Shown: one piece after another, positions 7,724-17,023 of the stretch
Numbering within the stretch: the first letter of the stretch is position 1
How the letters are laid out: every line of letters begins with the position of its first letter
Source of the DNA: an uncultured Coriobacteriales bacterium
Lineage (GTDB): Bacteria > Actinomycetota > Coriobacteriia > Coriobacteriales > QAMH01
Assembly (NCBI GenBank): GCA_934646835.1
Contig: CAKUES010000012.1
Span: forward strand, 1-64,000
DNA: 64,000 bases
Reading direction: 5' to 3'
The notes under the pieces: model-generated
Databases searched by the model: none
Seen by the model: only the letters and a program-made list of their open reading frames with translations
Told to the model about the DNA's origin: nothing
Translations under genes and position numbers: made by a program

Positions 7724-8940
7724 TGATCATCCTCGTGTTCAACGCGGGCTCGAGCTCGCTCAAGTACAAGCTCTTCGATTCTGTCGATGCGGACAACATG
7801 ACCACGCTCGCGCAGGGCATGGTCGAGGCCATCGGCACGGATCACGCCAAGCTCAAGGTCGACGGCGAGTTCATCGACGTCGAGGCCCCCACGACGGAGG
7901 ACGCGCTCAAGATTGTCATCGACACCATCGCCGGTCCGGGCAAGCCCCTCGCCAGCATGGAGGAGGTCGAGGCCATCGGCCACCGCGTCGCCCACGGCGG
8001 TGCCTACTTCAACTGCTCTACGAGGATCGACCACGACGTCGTGGAGCTGATCGAGAGCGTCTCTCACCTGGCGCCGCTGCACAATCCGGGCGCCGTGAGC
8101 GTCATCGAGTACTGCCATCAGCTCATCCCGGGCAGGCTGCAGATCGCCGCTTTTGACACTGCGTTTCACCAGACCATGCCCGAGCGCAACTATGTGTACC
8201 CGATTCCCTATCGCTACTACGAGAAATACGGCATCCGCCGCTTTGGCTTCCACGGCATGAGCCACAAGTCGTCGAGTCGCCGCGCTGCGGAGTTCCTCGG
8301 CAAGAACCCCCACGACCTCAAGATGGTCACCTGCCATATCGGCTCCGGCGTAAGCCTGGCCGCCATCGACCACGGCATCTCCATGGATACGACCATGGGC
8401 TACACCCCGCTCGACGGCGTCATGATGGGCACGCGCTCAGGCAGCGTCGACCCCGCCATTATCACCGCGATCATGGAGAAGGAAAACCTCTCCGTTGCGG
8501 ATATGGACGCCATCCTCAACCGCGAATCCGGTTTGCTCGGCGTCTCCGGCAGCACGGGTGACCTGCGCAAGCTCAAGGAGAACGTCGCGGTGGGCGATGA
8601 GCGCGCGGAGCTCGCCTACGATATCTTCCTGACCTCCATCCGCCGCCAGATCGGCGCGTACCTCTTCGAGCTCGCCGGCGTCGACGCCATCGTCTGCACA
8701 GCCGGCGTGGGCGAGAACGACCCGTACGCGCGCAGGTTGATCTTCCGTGGTCTGGAGCCCTTTGGCATCTGCCTGGACGAGGCGCGCAATATGGTCGACA
8801 ACGACGAGGACCGCCTCATCTCCTCCGACGACTCCAAAGTCGCCGTGCTGGTCATCCCCGCAGACGAGGAAGGCGAGATCGCACGCGACGTCGCCCTCAT
8901 CGCTGCCGGCGAGGACATCAGCGACCCGTATAAGTACTAG
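7723..8940 (+). CDS. ackA: Acetate kinase
   Basis: A 405-residue acetate/propionate kinase, starting GTG at 7723 on the last base of the receiver gene's stop. Family motifs in order: VFNAGSSSLKYK (Asn7), GHRVAHGG, AFDTAFHQTMP (catalytic Asp), FGFHGMSHK, HIGSGVSLAAI (phosphate loop), and TAGVGEN near the C-terminus. It makes ATP and acetate from acetyl-phosphate, the main substrate-level step in acetogenic fermentation. The usual partner pta is not adjacent; the upstream partner is the receiver domain, an unusual pairing. Confidence 0.95.
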   Translation: MIILVFNAGSSSLKYKLFDSVDADNMTTLAQGMVEAIGTDHAKLKVDGEFIDVEAPTTEDALKIVIDTIAGPGKPLASMEEVEAIGHRVAHGGAYFNCSTRIDHDVVELIESVSHLAPLHNPGAVSVIEYCHQLIPGRLQIAAFDTAFHQTMPERNYVYPIPYRYYEKYGIRRFGFHGMSHKSSSRRAAEFLGKNPHDLKMVTCHIGSGVSLAAIDHGISMDTTMGYTPLDGVMMGTRSGSVDPAIITAIMEKENLSVADMDAILNRESGLLGVSGSTGDLRKLKENVAVGDERAELAYDIFLTSIRRQIGAYLFELAGVDAIVCTAGVGENDPYARRLIFRGLEPFGICLDEARNMVDNDEDRLISSDDSKVAVLVIPADEEGEIARDVALIAAGEDISDPYKY

Positions 8941-8984
8941 GGGAGCCGCATCGAGTTGCGTGCCCGGGTGGCCCCGCTCTGCGG

Positions 8985-9083
8985 TAGCCAATGTGTACCA
9001 GTGACAAAGTGACCAACATAGAGCGCTCGCCGTTGCGTTGAGCAATCGATGTTGGTCACTTTATCACTGGTACACATTGGCTA
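8985..9083. repeat. Family B palindromic element, copy B1
   Basis: Arms 8985-9019 and 9049-9083, 35 nt each with a single mismatch, around a 29-nt loop. The arm contains CCAGTGACAAAGTGACCAAC, shared with B2 at 43571-43670; the inner CCAGTGACA is also in family A. Lies between ackA and htpG; might act as the ackA terminator, but no U-tract follows. Confidence 0.85.
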
Positions 9084-9222
9084 TCCGCTTGCACTCTCCT
9101 TCGCGAAAATCAACAAACGCGTCACCTCGGTAACGCCTTTGTGACAGCGGCACATAATCTATGTCGGGCAGACTAAACTTTCCTGCATGCGAAAAACAAA
9201 GCCCTAGTCAAAAGGGGGAGAT

Positions 9223-11133
9223 ATGCAGAAGTTCCAAACCGAGTCCAAGCGTTTGCTGGACCTCATGATCAACTCTATCTACACCAACAAGGAGATCTTC
9301 CTGCGCGAGCTGGTGTCCAACGCATCCGACGCGCTCGACAAGGTCTACATGGAGTCCTTGAAGGCCGGCGACAACAGCATCGTCCGCTCCGACCTCTTCA
9401 TCAGCATCGACACTGACAGGGATGCACGCACCATCACCATCACCGACAACGGCATCGGTATGGACAAGGAGGCCCTGGAGGCCAACCTCGGCACCATCGC
9501 CCACTCCGGCTCCCTCGAGTACAAGAGCGACGAGGAAATCAAGGAGTCCGATGAAATCGACATCATCGGCCAGTTCGGCGTCGGCTTCTACTCTGCGTTC
9601 ATGGTCGCCGACCACGTGAAGGTCATTACCAAGGCCTACGGCTCCGACCAGGCATACGTCTGGGAGAGCGAGGGCCTCGAGGGCTATGACATCACCGAAG
9701 GTGAGCGCGACGGCCACGGCACCACCATCATCCTGACCCTGCGTGAGAACAACGACGACTTCAACTACGATCAGTTCCTGAGCAACTACGCGCTCGAGGA
9801 CCTCATCAAGCGCTACAGCGACTACGTCCGCTACCCCATCACCATGAAGTTCACCAGGTCCGTCCCCGTCGAGAAGCCCGAGGACGCAGGCGACGACTGG
9901 AAGCAGGAGTACCGCGAGGAGGACGAGGTCTGCACCGTCAACTCCATGGTGCCCATCTGGACGCGCAAGAAATCCGAGGTCACCGACGAGGAGTACAACG
10001 AGTTCTACAAGACCACCTTCCGCGACGACGCCGACCCCGCAGCCGTGATCTCCATCCACGCCGAGGGCACCATCAGCTACGACGCACTGCTCTTCATCCC
10101 CTCTCACGCACCGCGCGAGATGCTGACCAGGGGCTTCAAGAAGGGCCTCATGCTCTACAGCTCCAACGTCATGATCATGGAGAAGTGCGAAGAGCTGCTG
10201 CCTGACTACTTTGGCTTCGTCCGCGGCGTCGTCGACTCCCCGGACCTGAGCCTCAACATCTCCCGCGAGATGCTGCAGCAGAGCCGTGAGCTCTCCGCCA
10301 TCCAGCGCCGCATCGAGAAGAAGGTCAAGGGCGAGCTCGAGAAGATGCGCGACGAGGACCGCGAGAAGTACGAGCAGGTCTACCGCTTCTTTGGCCCCAA
10401 CTTCAAGTTCTCCATCTACTCCACCTACGGCGGCACCTCCCAGATCCTGTCTGACCTGCTGATGTTCCCCTCTGTCAAGGAAGGCAAGCTCGTCACGCTG
10501 GAGGAGTACGTTGCCAAGGCGACCGAGGACCAGGACAAGATCTACTTCGCTACGGGCGACAGCATCGAGCAGATGAGCGCCACGCCGGTCGTCAAGGCCG
10601 TCGCCGCAAAGGGCTACGACGTGCTGCTGTGCGACCATGACGTCGACGAGTTCTGCCTGATGTCCATGCGCGAGTTTGGCGGCAAGACGCTCGTCAACGT
10701 CGGCACCTCCGAGCTCGACCTCGAGACCGAGGAGGAGAAGGAGGAGAACGAGAAGATCGCCTCCGAGAACGCCGACCTCTTTGCCGACATGGCAGCGACG
10801 CTGGGCGACAAGGTCACCAAGGTCGTTCCCTGCACGATGCCCATCGAGGCAGCGGCCTGCATCACCGCCGGCGGCATGGTCTCTCTGGCGATGGAGAAGT
10901 ACTTCAAGTCCCTGCCCGAGCAAGACGAAAACGTCCCCAACGCCGAGCACGTGCTCGAGCTCAACATGGAGCACCCGGCCGTCAAGGCCCTGAAGGGCGC
11001 CTACGATGCCGGCGACACGGACAAGGCCGTGCTGTACACCAAGATCCTGCACGACCAGGCGCTCATGGCCGAGGGCTTCCAGCTTGACGACGTCACTGCT
11101 TACAACGAGGCCGTCTGCCAGCTGATGAAGTAA
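9223..11133 (+). CDS. htpG: Hsp90-family chaperone HtpG
   Basis: A 636-residue bacterial Hsp90, ATG at 9223 after AAGGGGGAGA. N-terminal GHKL ATPase: IFLRELVSNASDALDK (residues 25-40, the conserved Glu-Asn), DNGIGM, and the lid and G-loop GQFGVGFYSAFMV. The middle domain contains SPDLSLNISREMLQQ with the catalytic Arg loop. The C-terminal dimerisation domain is complete. Cytosolic ATP-dependent chaperone. A monocistronic terminator follows at 11163. Confidence 0.95.
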   Translation: MQKFQTESKRLLDLMINSIYTNKEIFLRELVSNASDALDKVYMESLKAGDNSIVRSDLFISIDTDRDARTITITDNGIGMDKEALEANLGTIAHSGSLEYKSDEEIKESDEIDIIGQFGVGFYSAFMVADHVKVITKAYGSDQAYVWESEGLEGYDITEGERDGHGTTIILTLRENNDDFNYDQFLSNYALEDLIKRYSDYVRYPITMKFTRSVPVEKPEDAGDDWKQEYREEDEVCTVNSMVPIWTRKKSEVTDEEYNEFYKTTFRDDADPAAVISIHAEGTISYDALLFIPSHAPREMLTRGFKKGLMLYSSNVMIMEKCEELLPDYFGFVRGVVDSPDLSLNISREMLQQSRELSAIQRRIEKKVKGELEKMRDEDREKYEQVYRFFGPNFKFSIYSTYGGTSQILSDLLMFPSVKEGKLVTLEEYVAKATEDQDKIYFATGDSIEQMSATPVVKAVAAKGYDVLLCDHDVDEFCLMSMREFGGKTLVNVGTSELDLETEEEKEENEKIASENADLFADMAATLGDKVTKVVPCTMPIEAAACITAGGMVSLAMEKYFKSLPEQDENVPNAEHVLELNMEHPAVKALKGAYDAGDTDKAVLYTKILHDQALMAEGFQLDDVTAYNEAVCQLMK

Positions 11134-11162
11134 GACCGCGCTAAACTGGACACAGTTTTTTC

Positions 11163-11190
11163 GAGGGGCTCGGAAGAGCCCCTCTTTTTT
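11163..11190 (+). terminator. Terminator after htpG
   Basis: Stem GAGGGGCTC / GAGCCCCTC with loop GGAA (11163-11184) followed by TTTTTT. The folC start lies only 19 bp beyond. Confidence 0.9.
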
Positions 11191-11208
11191 CGTCGAGAGG
11201 AAGCACCG

Positions 11209-12414
11209 TTGAACTACGAGGAATCCGTTGCCGCGCTTGAGAGCGCGCTGAAGTTCGGCATCGACCCGAGCCTGGAGCCGATCCGCAAGATGTGTGCCGC
11301 CATGGGCAACCCACAGGACGTCTACGAATGCGTGCAGGTCGCCGGCACCAACGGCAAGTCGAGCGTGACGCGCATGACGGCCGCCATCTTGCGCGGTCAG
11401 GGTCGCAAGGTCGCCCTCTACACGAGTCCGGAGCTCGTCCGCTACCCCGAGCGCATGGAGATCAACGGGCAGGTCGTGAGCGACCAACAGTTTGCCGACG
11501 CCGTCGAGGCAGCGCTCAAGGCAGCCGAGGAGTGCGGGCTTGAGGCAACCGAGTTCGAGTTGCTCACTGCCGGCGCCCTGTGGCTCTTTGCCCGCGAGGG
11601 TGTCGATGTCGCCGTGCTCGAGTGCGGCTTGGGTGGTCGCTGGGATGCCACGAGCGTCTGCACGCCCAAGGTCGCCGTCATCACCGGCATCGCACTCGAC
11701 CACACGCACATACTCGGCAACACCCTCGAGGCGATAGCGGGGGAGAAGGCCCCCATCATCAAGGCGGGTTGCACGGCGGTCCTCGCCCCGGCTCTTGCCG
11801 CGCGCGAGGTCTTCGATGCGCGCATCGCGGAGGTGGGCGCCCAGACCGTGGAGGTCGATCCGCTGATGGGAGAACTCTTCGCCTTCGCCGTTGCCCACAT
11901 GCCGAGCTACCAGCGTCAAAACGCTGCAGTCGCCTTTGCCGCGGCCAAAGCGCTCGTAGGTCCCATCTCCATCGAGGAGGCAGAGGAGGCGTTGCGCGGT
12001 CTGCAGATTCCCGGTCGCTTCGAGACCCTGCGCCGCAATCCGCTGCTGCTTATCGACGCGGCGCACAATCCGCAAAGCGCCCATGTGCTGGCGGAGGAAG
12101 TGGAGCGCCGCTTCCCCGAGCGCATCATCCGGCCCACGCTGCTGCTCGGCGTGCTGGCTGACAAGGACGTCAAGGGCGTTGTGGGCGAGCTCGCACCGCT
12201 CTTCGACCGCGTGGTCTGCACGCAGTCGGCAAGCCCCCGCGCCATCGCCGCCGACGAGCTTGCAGATATCGTGACTGCTGCCGGCTGCAAGGACGTGCGC
12301 ACCGTCGCCACGATCTCCGAGGCGCTGGCCGCGCTTGAGGATACTCCGACCATCGCCAGCGGCTCCATCACCGTCGCCGGCGAGGTCAAGGGCTGCTGGC
12401 TCAAGAGCCTGTAA
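11209..12414 (+). CDS. folC: Folylpolyglutamate synthase / dihydrofolate synthase
   Basis: A 401-residue Mur-ligase-fold enzyme starting at TTG 11209 (ribosome site GAGAGGAAG). The ATP loop is VAGTNGKSSVTRM (around residues 45-57). Other family marks are the folate-loop region (LYTSPELVRYPERMEING), VLECGLGGRWDATS, ITGIALDHTHILG, and IDAAHNPQSAH in the C-terminal domain. It adds glutamate to dihydropteroate or folates to hold them in the cell. It is slightly short for the family (usually 420-450) but all core motifs are present. Confidence 0.9.
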   Translation: MNYEESVAALESALKFGIDPSLEPIRKMCAAMGNPQDVYECVQVAGTNGKSSVTRMTAAILRGQGRKVALYTSPELVRYPERMEINGQVVSDQQFADAVEAALKAAEECGLEATEFELLTAGALWLFAREGVDVAVLECGLGGRWDATSVCTPKVAVITGIALDHTHILGNTLEAIAGEKAPIIKAGCTAVLAPALAAREVFDARIAEVGAQTVEVDPLMGELFAFAVAHMPSYQRQNAAVAFAAAKALVGPISIEEAEEALRGLQIPGRFETLRRNPLLLIDAAHNPQSAHVLAEEVERRFPERIIRPTLLLGVLADKDVKGVVGELAPLFDRVVCTQSASPRAIAADELADIVTAAGCKDVRTVATISEALAALEDTPTIASGSITVAGEVKGCWLKSL

Positions 12415-12767
12415 CCACGCTGCCGGGGAGGGGGGGTCCGCAATGAGGCATTGCGGAGCAGAGTCCGCCTGAAGACCTCGCGGGAGCGAGGACTGTCTGA
12501 GCGCCGAAGGCGCGAGTTCCGCAGCTGCGAGGTCGGAAGGCGGACTCGGGTGCGGAGCCTGCCTCGTGGCGGGCCTTCCTCCCCGGCGACTGCGAGTTGC
12601 AGCAAAAACGAGGCTCAGCTGCTTGCGCCTTGCTCCGCATCGTCTCTTCCAGCCGCCCCTCCACCCCGGCATGTCAGGGGTGCCGACGTCAGGTCCTTCA
12701 ACACGCTATGGTTCATCAGTGCTAGTATGATGCGGTTAACAACTCCTACCACCACGAGGTAAACCCC
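12415..12767. other. Gene-free, strongly structured GC-rich stretch after folC
   Basis: No supportable gene. From 12421 to 12585 the strand can fold into a multi-branched structure: outer GCCGGGGAGG (12421) with CCTCCCCGGC (ending 12585), then GAGTCCGCC with GGCGGACTC, and local hairpins CCGCAATG-AGG-CATTGCGG, CCTCGC-GGGA-GCGAGG and GCGCC-GAA-GGCGC. No match to the conserved motifs of RNase P, tmRNA or SRP RNA was recognised. The final 100 bp should hold the promoter of the next gene. Confidence 0.5.
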
Positions 12768-13205
12768 ATGAGCGAGATGCTTAACCAGCTGCTGACAGGT
12801 CCCGTTAAGGTCTTCTTGGCCGGTATGGCCGTCTTCATCATCGTCGTGTACCTACTGAGCATCCTCTGGGTTGTCCGCGATGCCAAGGCGCGCAACGTCA
12901 GCCCCGTCATGTGGGGCGTCATCGCCATCATCCCCGTGGCCGGCCTCATCGCCTACTGCCTCATGCGTCCCACCCTCTCCGAGACTGACCAGGAGGAGCA
13001 GGACATGGGCATGGAGCTCACCCGCCGCCAGCTCGGCGAGTACGGCCACTGCCCGCACTGCGGCTATGCGACCAAGAGTGATTTCGTCGCCTGCCCGCAC
13101 TGCCACAGGCAGCTGCGCAACGTCTGCACCCGCTGCGGCCGCGTCCTCGAGCCGGACTGGACCATCTGCCCCTACTGCACCACGCCGGTTGGCAGGGCCA
13201 AGTAG
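12768..13205 (+). CDS. Membrane-anchored double zinc-ribbon protein
   Basis: A 145-residue protein. Two hydrophobic segments (about residues 14-35 and 47-66) are followed by a cytoplasmic tail with CxxC knuckles: CPHCGYATKSDFVACPHC (C93-C96 with C107-C110) and CTRCGRVLEPDWTICPYC (C118-C121 with C132-C135). These form two zinc ribbons. Such TM-plus-ribbon proteins are common in actinobacteria and have no settled function. Start ATG 12768; the ribosome site is weak (CACGAGG). It stands alone before thrS. Confidence 0.7.
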   Translation: MSEMLNQLLTGPVKVFLAGMAVFIIVVYLLSILWVVRDAKARNVSPVMWGVIAIIPVAGLIAYCLMRPTLSETDQEEQDMGMELTRRQLGEYGHCPHCGYATKSDFVACPHCHRQLRNVCTRCGRVLEPDWTICPYCTTPVGRAK

Positions 13206-13230
13206 CACCTCCATTGCGCAGCGCGCATCC

Positions 13231-13259
13231 TTTCCAGGCGCATCGTTGCGCCGTATAAT
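13231..13259 (+). promoter_or_regulatory. Probable thrS promoter
   Basis: A perfect -10 TATAAT at 13254-13259 with TTTCCA at 13231-13236, spacer 17. The start of transcription would be near 13266, immediately before the hairpin at 13270-13300. Confidence 0.55.
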
Positions 13260-13269
13260 CATCCAGCAC

Positions 13270-13301
13270 CACCGCCGCAGGCAGATCCCTGCGGCGTTTT
13301 G
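13270..13301 (+). terminator. Hairpin with U-run in the thrS leader (attenuator candidate)
   Basis: CCGCCGCAGG-CAGAT-CCCTGCGGCG followed by TTTTG, beginning a few bases after the predicted thrS transcription start and about 90 nt before the ATG. It may be a transcription attenuator for thrS. No T-box specifier region or T-box sequence fits in the short leader. Confidence 0.45.
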
Positions 13302-13391
13302 TAAGCGGGCAACTTGGTCTGTCTCCAAGCTGTCCTGTCGGTAAGTCCCACTCGGTTTGTTTCCGAGATACGGGCAGAAAGGAATGTTCCT

Positions 13392-15320
<1,929 letters not shown>

Positions 15321-15351
15321 AGCTCCAATAGCAGCCATTGGCTAACCGAAG

Positions 15352-15383
15352 GAGGGGTCCGCGGGTGCGGTCCCCTCTTTTTT
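15352..15383 (+). terminator. Terminator after thrS
   Basis: Stem GAGGGG(TCC)...(GGT)CCCCTC followed by TTTTTT, 32 bp past the thrS stop. Confidence 0.85.
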
Positions 15384-15395
15384 GGTTTTGGGCAC

Positions 15396-15536
15396 AAAAC
15401 ATACGCCAAGTAGGGAGGGTTTGGCTATACCGCATGGCTGCGTGGCATTTTGAGTCATAAAGCCGCAGGTCAGAAGCACGCTGTTTGTGGGTTGCTCATC
15501 AAAGTCCGCAAACCTTGCCTACTTGGCGTATGTTTT
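15396..15536. repeat. Family C nested palindrome, copy C1
   Basis: Outer arms 15396-15422 and 15510-15536 (27 nt, two mismatches). The arm contains GCCAAGTAGGGAGGGTTT and differs from the other copies, yet the two arms still match each other. The interior contains GCCGCAGGTCAGAAGC, a diverged form of the family core CCGCAGGTCACAGC. Confidence 0.8.
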
Positions 15537-15767
15537 GCATGGATGGGACATGCGATTGCTGTCGCTCGGACGTGCAGCGCGTAGTCGAAGAACCTAGGCG
15601 CGGCTCAACGTTGGGCCGTATCCAGATGTTTCGACTCCGGCCCCTACGGGGCCTCCGCTCAACATGACGGAGAAGCAAGGGCCAGTCAGGGGGACGCCGC
15701 GTTGTCTTGGGGCGCGAACCGCCCAGTTCCGGCACCTTGCTGGTGTCAGCCATCTCGCCACAACCTG

Positions 15768-15797
15768 TGGCGCCGACTTCGTCTGGCGCCTACGTGG
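15768..15797. repeat. Family D hairpin repeat, copy D1
   Basis: TGGCGCCGACTTCGTC followed by TGGCGCCTACGTGG. Two GGCGCC blocks frame GAC-TTC-GTC, so the single strand folds into a 9-bp stem with one bulged T. The same 30 bases recur at 31196, 41212 and 43509. Confidence 0.8.
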
Positions 15798-15938
15798 GGC
15801 CTGGGACCCATTGGCGCTCGCGCGAAACCAACAGAGCTCTCGCGGTGGTGGGGGGGCTGAAACGAAAGCGATTTTGATACAGTCCCTACGCTGGACCAGC
15901 GTTCTCCCTCAGGATCACCGCAACATATGCGCCGTTTA

Positions 15939-15976
15939 AGGAAACGGGGCCCGTGGCAATACGGGTCCCGTTTCCT
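15939..15976. other. Strong hairpin of unknown role
   Basis: AGGAAACGGGGCCCGT (15939-15954) pairs with ACGGGTCCCGTTTCCT (15961-15976) with one mismatch. The nearest gene ending upstream on the plus strand is thrS, already terminated 560 bp earlier, so this could end an unannotated short transcript. Confidence 0.4.
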
Positions 15977-16091
15977 GCTTTCTGTGCCGATTCCACGGCA
16001 TTTTTGCCGAGTCGCGTAAGCTCAACGTGGTCGACTCTACCCGCTGGATGCTATGTCTTGTATGAATCGGACTATTTTTCATACATTGATG

Positions 16092-16164
16092 AAACTGTTA
16101 CAGTTTATGTGGTAGTTTTTTGACGCTGCCCTAGGTTGTCGCTCGGACAAGGGCTCGATACTAT
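16092..16164 (+). promoter_or_regulatory. Promoter and candidate operator for the binding-protein/kinase operon
   Basis: -35 TTGTCG (16136-16141), 17-bp spacer, -10 TACTAT (16159-16164). A perfect 15-bp palindrome, AAACTGTTACAGTTT, lies at 16092-16106, 29 bp upstream of the -35, and may bind a regulator. Confidence 0.55.
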
Positions 16165-16216
16165 TATTTTAAAGAGGACTTTATTGCGCGTATGGAGCAT
16201 GAGGAGGCGGATGGCG

Positions 16217-17023
16217 ATGCTGAAGAAAATAACGCTTTTGCTGGTTGCAGTCATGCTCGCCGCCGTCCCGCTGTGCGCTTGCTCTGCCAAGCCGCAGGGT
16301 ACATCGCAGGAGCTTCCTCAGCTGGTGATTGGCTACGGCGAGTACCGTCCCTACGCATATACCAACGAGGACGGCTATGTCGCTGGCTTGGATGTCGAAC
16401 TCGCGCGCGAGGCCTGCGAGCGCATGGGTTACAAACCTGTCTTCAAACAGATCAAATGGGAGTACCGCGACAGGTACCTCAAGGAGGGTGTGGTCGACTG
16501 CCTGTGGAGCTGCTTCTCCATGGATGAGCGCGAAGGCGACTACGATTGGGCGGGTCCGTACATGAACAGCCGTCAGGTTGTCGCTGTGCTGGAGGACTCC
16601 TCGATCAAGGGACTCTCCGATCTCAAGGACAAACGCGTCGGCGTCAAAACCTCGACGAGGCCCGAGGAGATCTTCCTCGAGCACGAGGACAAAAGGATTC
16701 CCCGTGTGGAAAACGTCTATTGCCTGACGGACGCAGAAGAGCTTGCGACGGCGCTGCGCAATGGATACGTCGACGCTGTTGCCGGCCACATGGGCATGCT
16801 GCGTTATTTCTTGGAAAACACCGGCACGTCTTATCGTCTGCTGGACGAGGATCTTGCCAGCGCGTTGATCGGCGTGGCCTTTGCAGAGGACCGCGATGAT
16901 TCTGTCTGCGAAGAGCTTGATCGCGCACTCGATGACATGAGGAAGGACGGGACGACGGCCTCGATTCTGAAAAGCCACGGCGTTGATGCCAGCAGGGCCC
17001 TCGAGGGGGTCGGCGATGAATAG
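16217..17023 (+). CDS. Lipoprotein solute-binding protein (SBP_bac_3 family)
   Basis: A 268-residue protein. ATG at 16217 gives the best ribosome spacing (GAGGAGG at 16201-16207) and a clean lipoprotein signal: LLLVAVMLAAVPLCAC with the acylated cysteine at Cys22. The rest is the type-3 periplasmic binding fold for amino acids and similar ligands: LVIGYGEYRPYAYTNEDG, GLDVELAREACERMGYK, VDCLWSCFSMDERE, LKDKRVGVKTST, and a late strand LIGVAFAED. No ABC permease or ATPase is nearby. The gene overlaps the following histidine kinase by 8 bp, so it probably serves as the external sensor for that kinase. Confidence 0.85.
   Translation: MLKKITLLLVAVMLAAVPLCACSAKPQGTSQELPQLVIGYGEYRPYAYTNEDGYVAGLDVELAREACERMGYKPVFKQIKWEYRDRYLKEGVVDCLWSCFSMDEREGDYDWAGPYMNSRQVVAVLEDSSIKGLSDLKDKRVGVKTSTRPEEIFLEHEDKRIPRVENVYCLTDAEELATALRNGYVDAVAGHMGMLRYFLENTGTSYRLLDEDLASALIGVAFAEDRDDSVCEELDRALDDMRKDGTTASILKSHGVDASRALEGVGDE

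Larger units (their letters stand above)
15384..16135. other. Gene-free island with palindromic repeats
   Basis: About 750 bp without a supportable gene. In order: family-C nested palindrome (15396-15536); unremarkable GC-rich sequence; family-D hairpin (15768-15797); a short hairpin CGCTGGACCAGCG near 15890; and a 16-bp-stem hairpin (15939-15976). The right end, from about 16020, becomes AT-rich and is promoter-like for the next operon. Confidence 0.6.

Noticed and set aside
12421..12585. RNase P RNA, tmRNA or SRP RNA
   Set aside because: None of the invariant motifs I could recall for these RNAs is visible; left as an unassigned structured stretch.
13260..13391. T-box riboswitch upstream of thrS
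   Set aside because: Leader after the promoter is about 125 nt, too short for stem I plus antiterminator, and no T-box consensus was found; kept only as a hairpin attenuator candidate.
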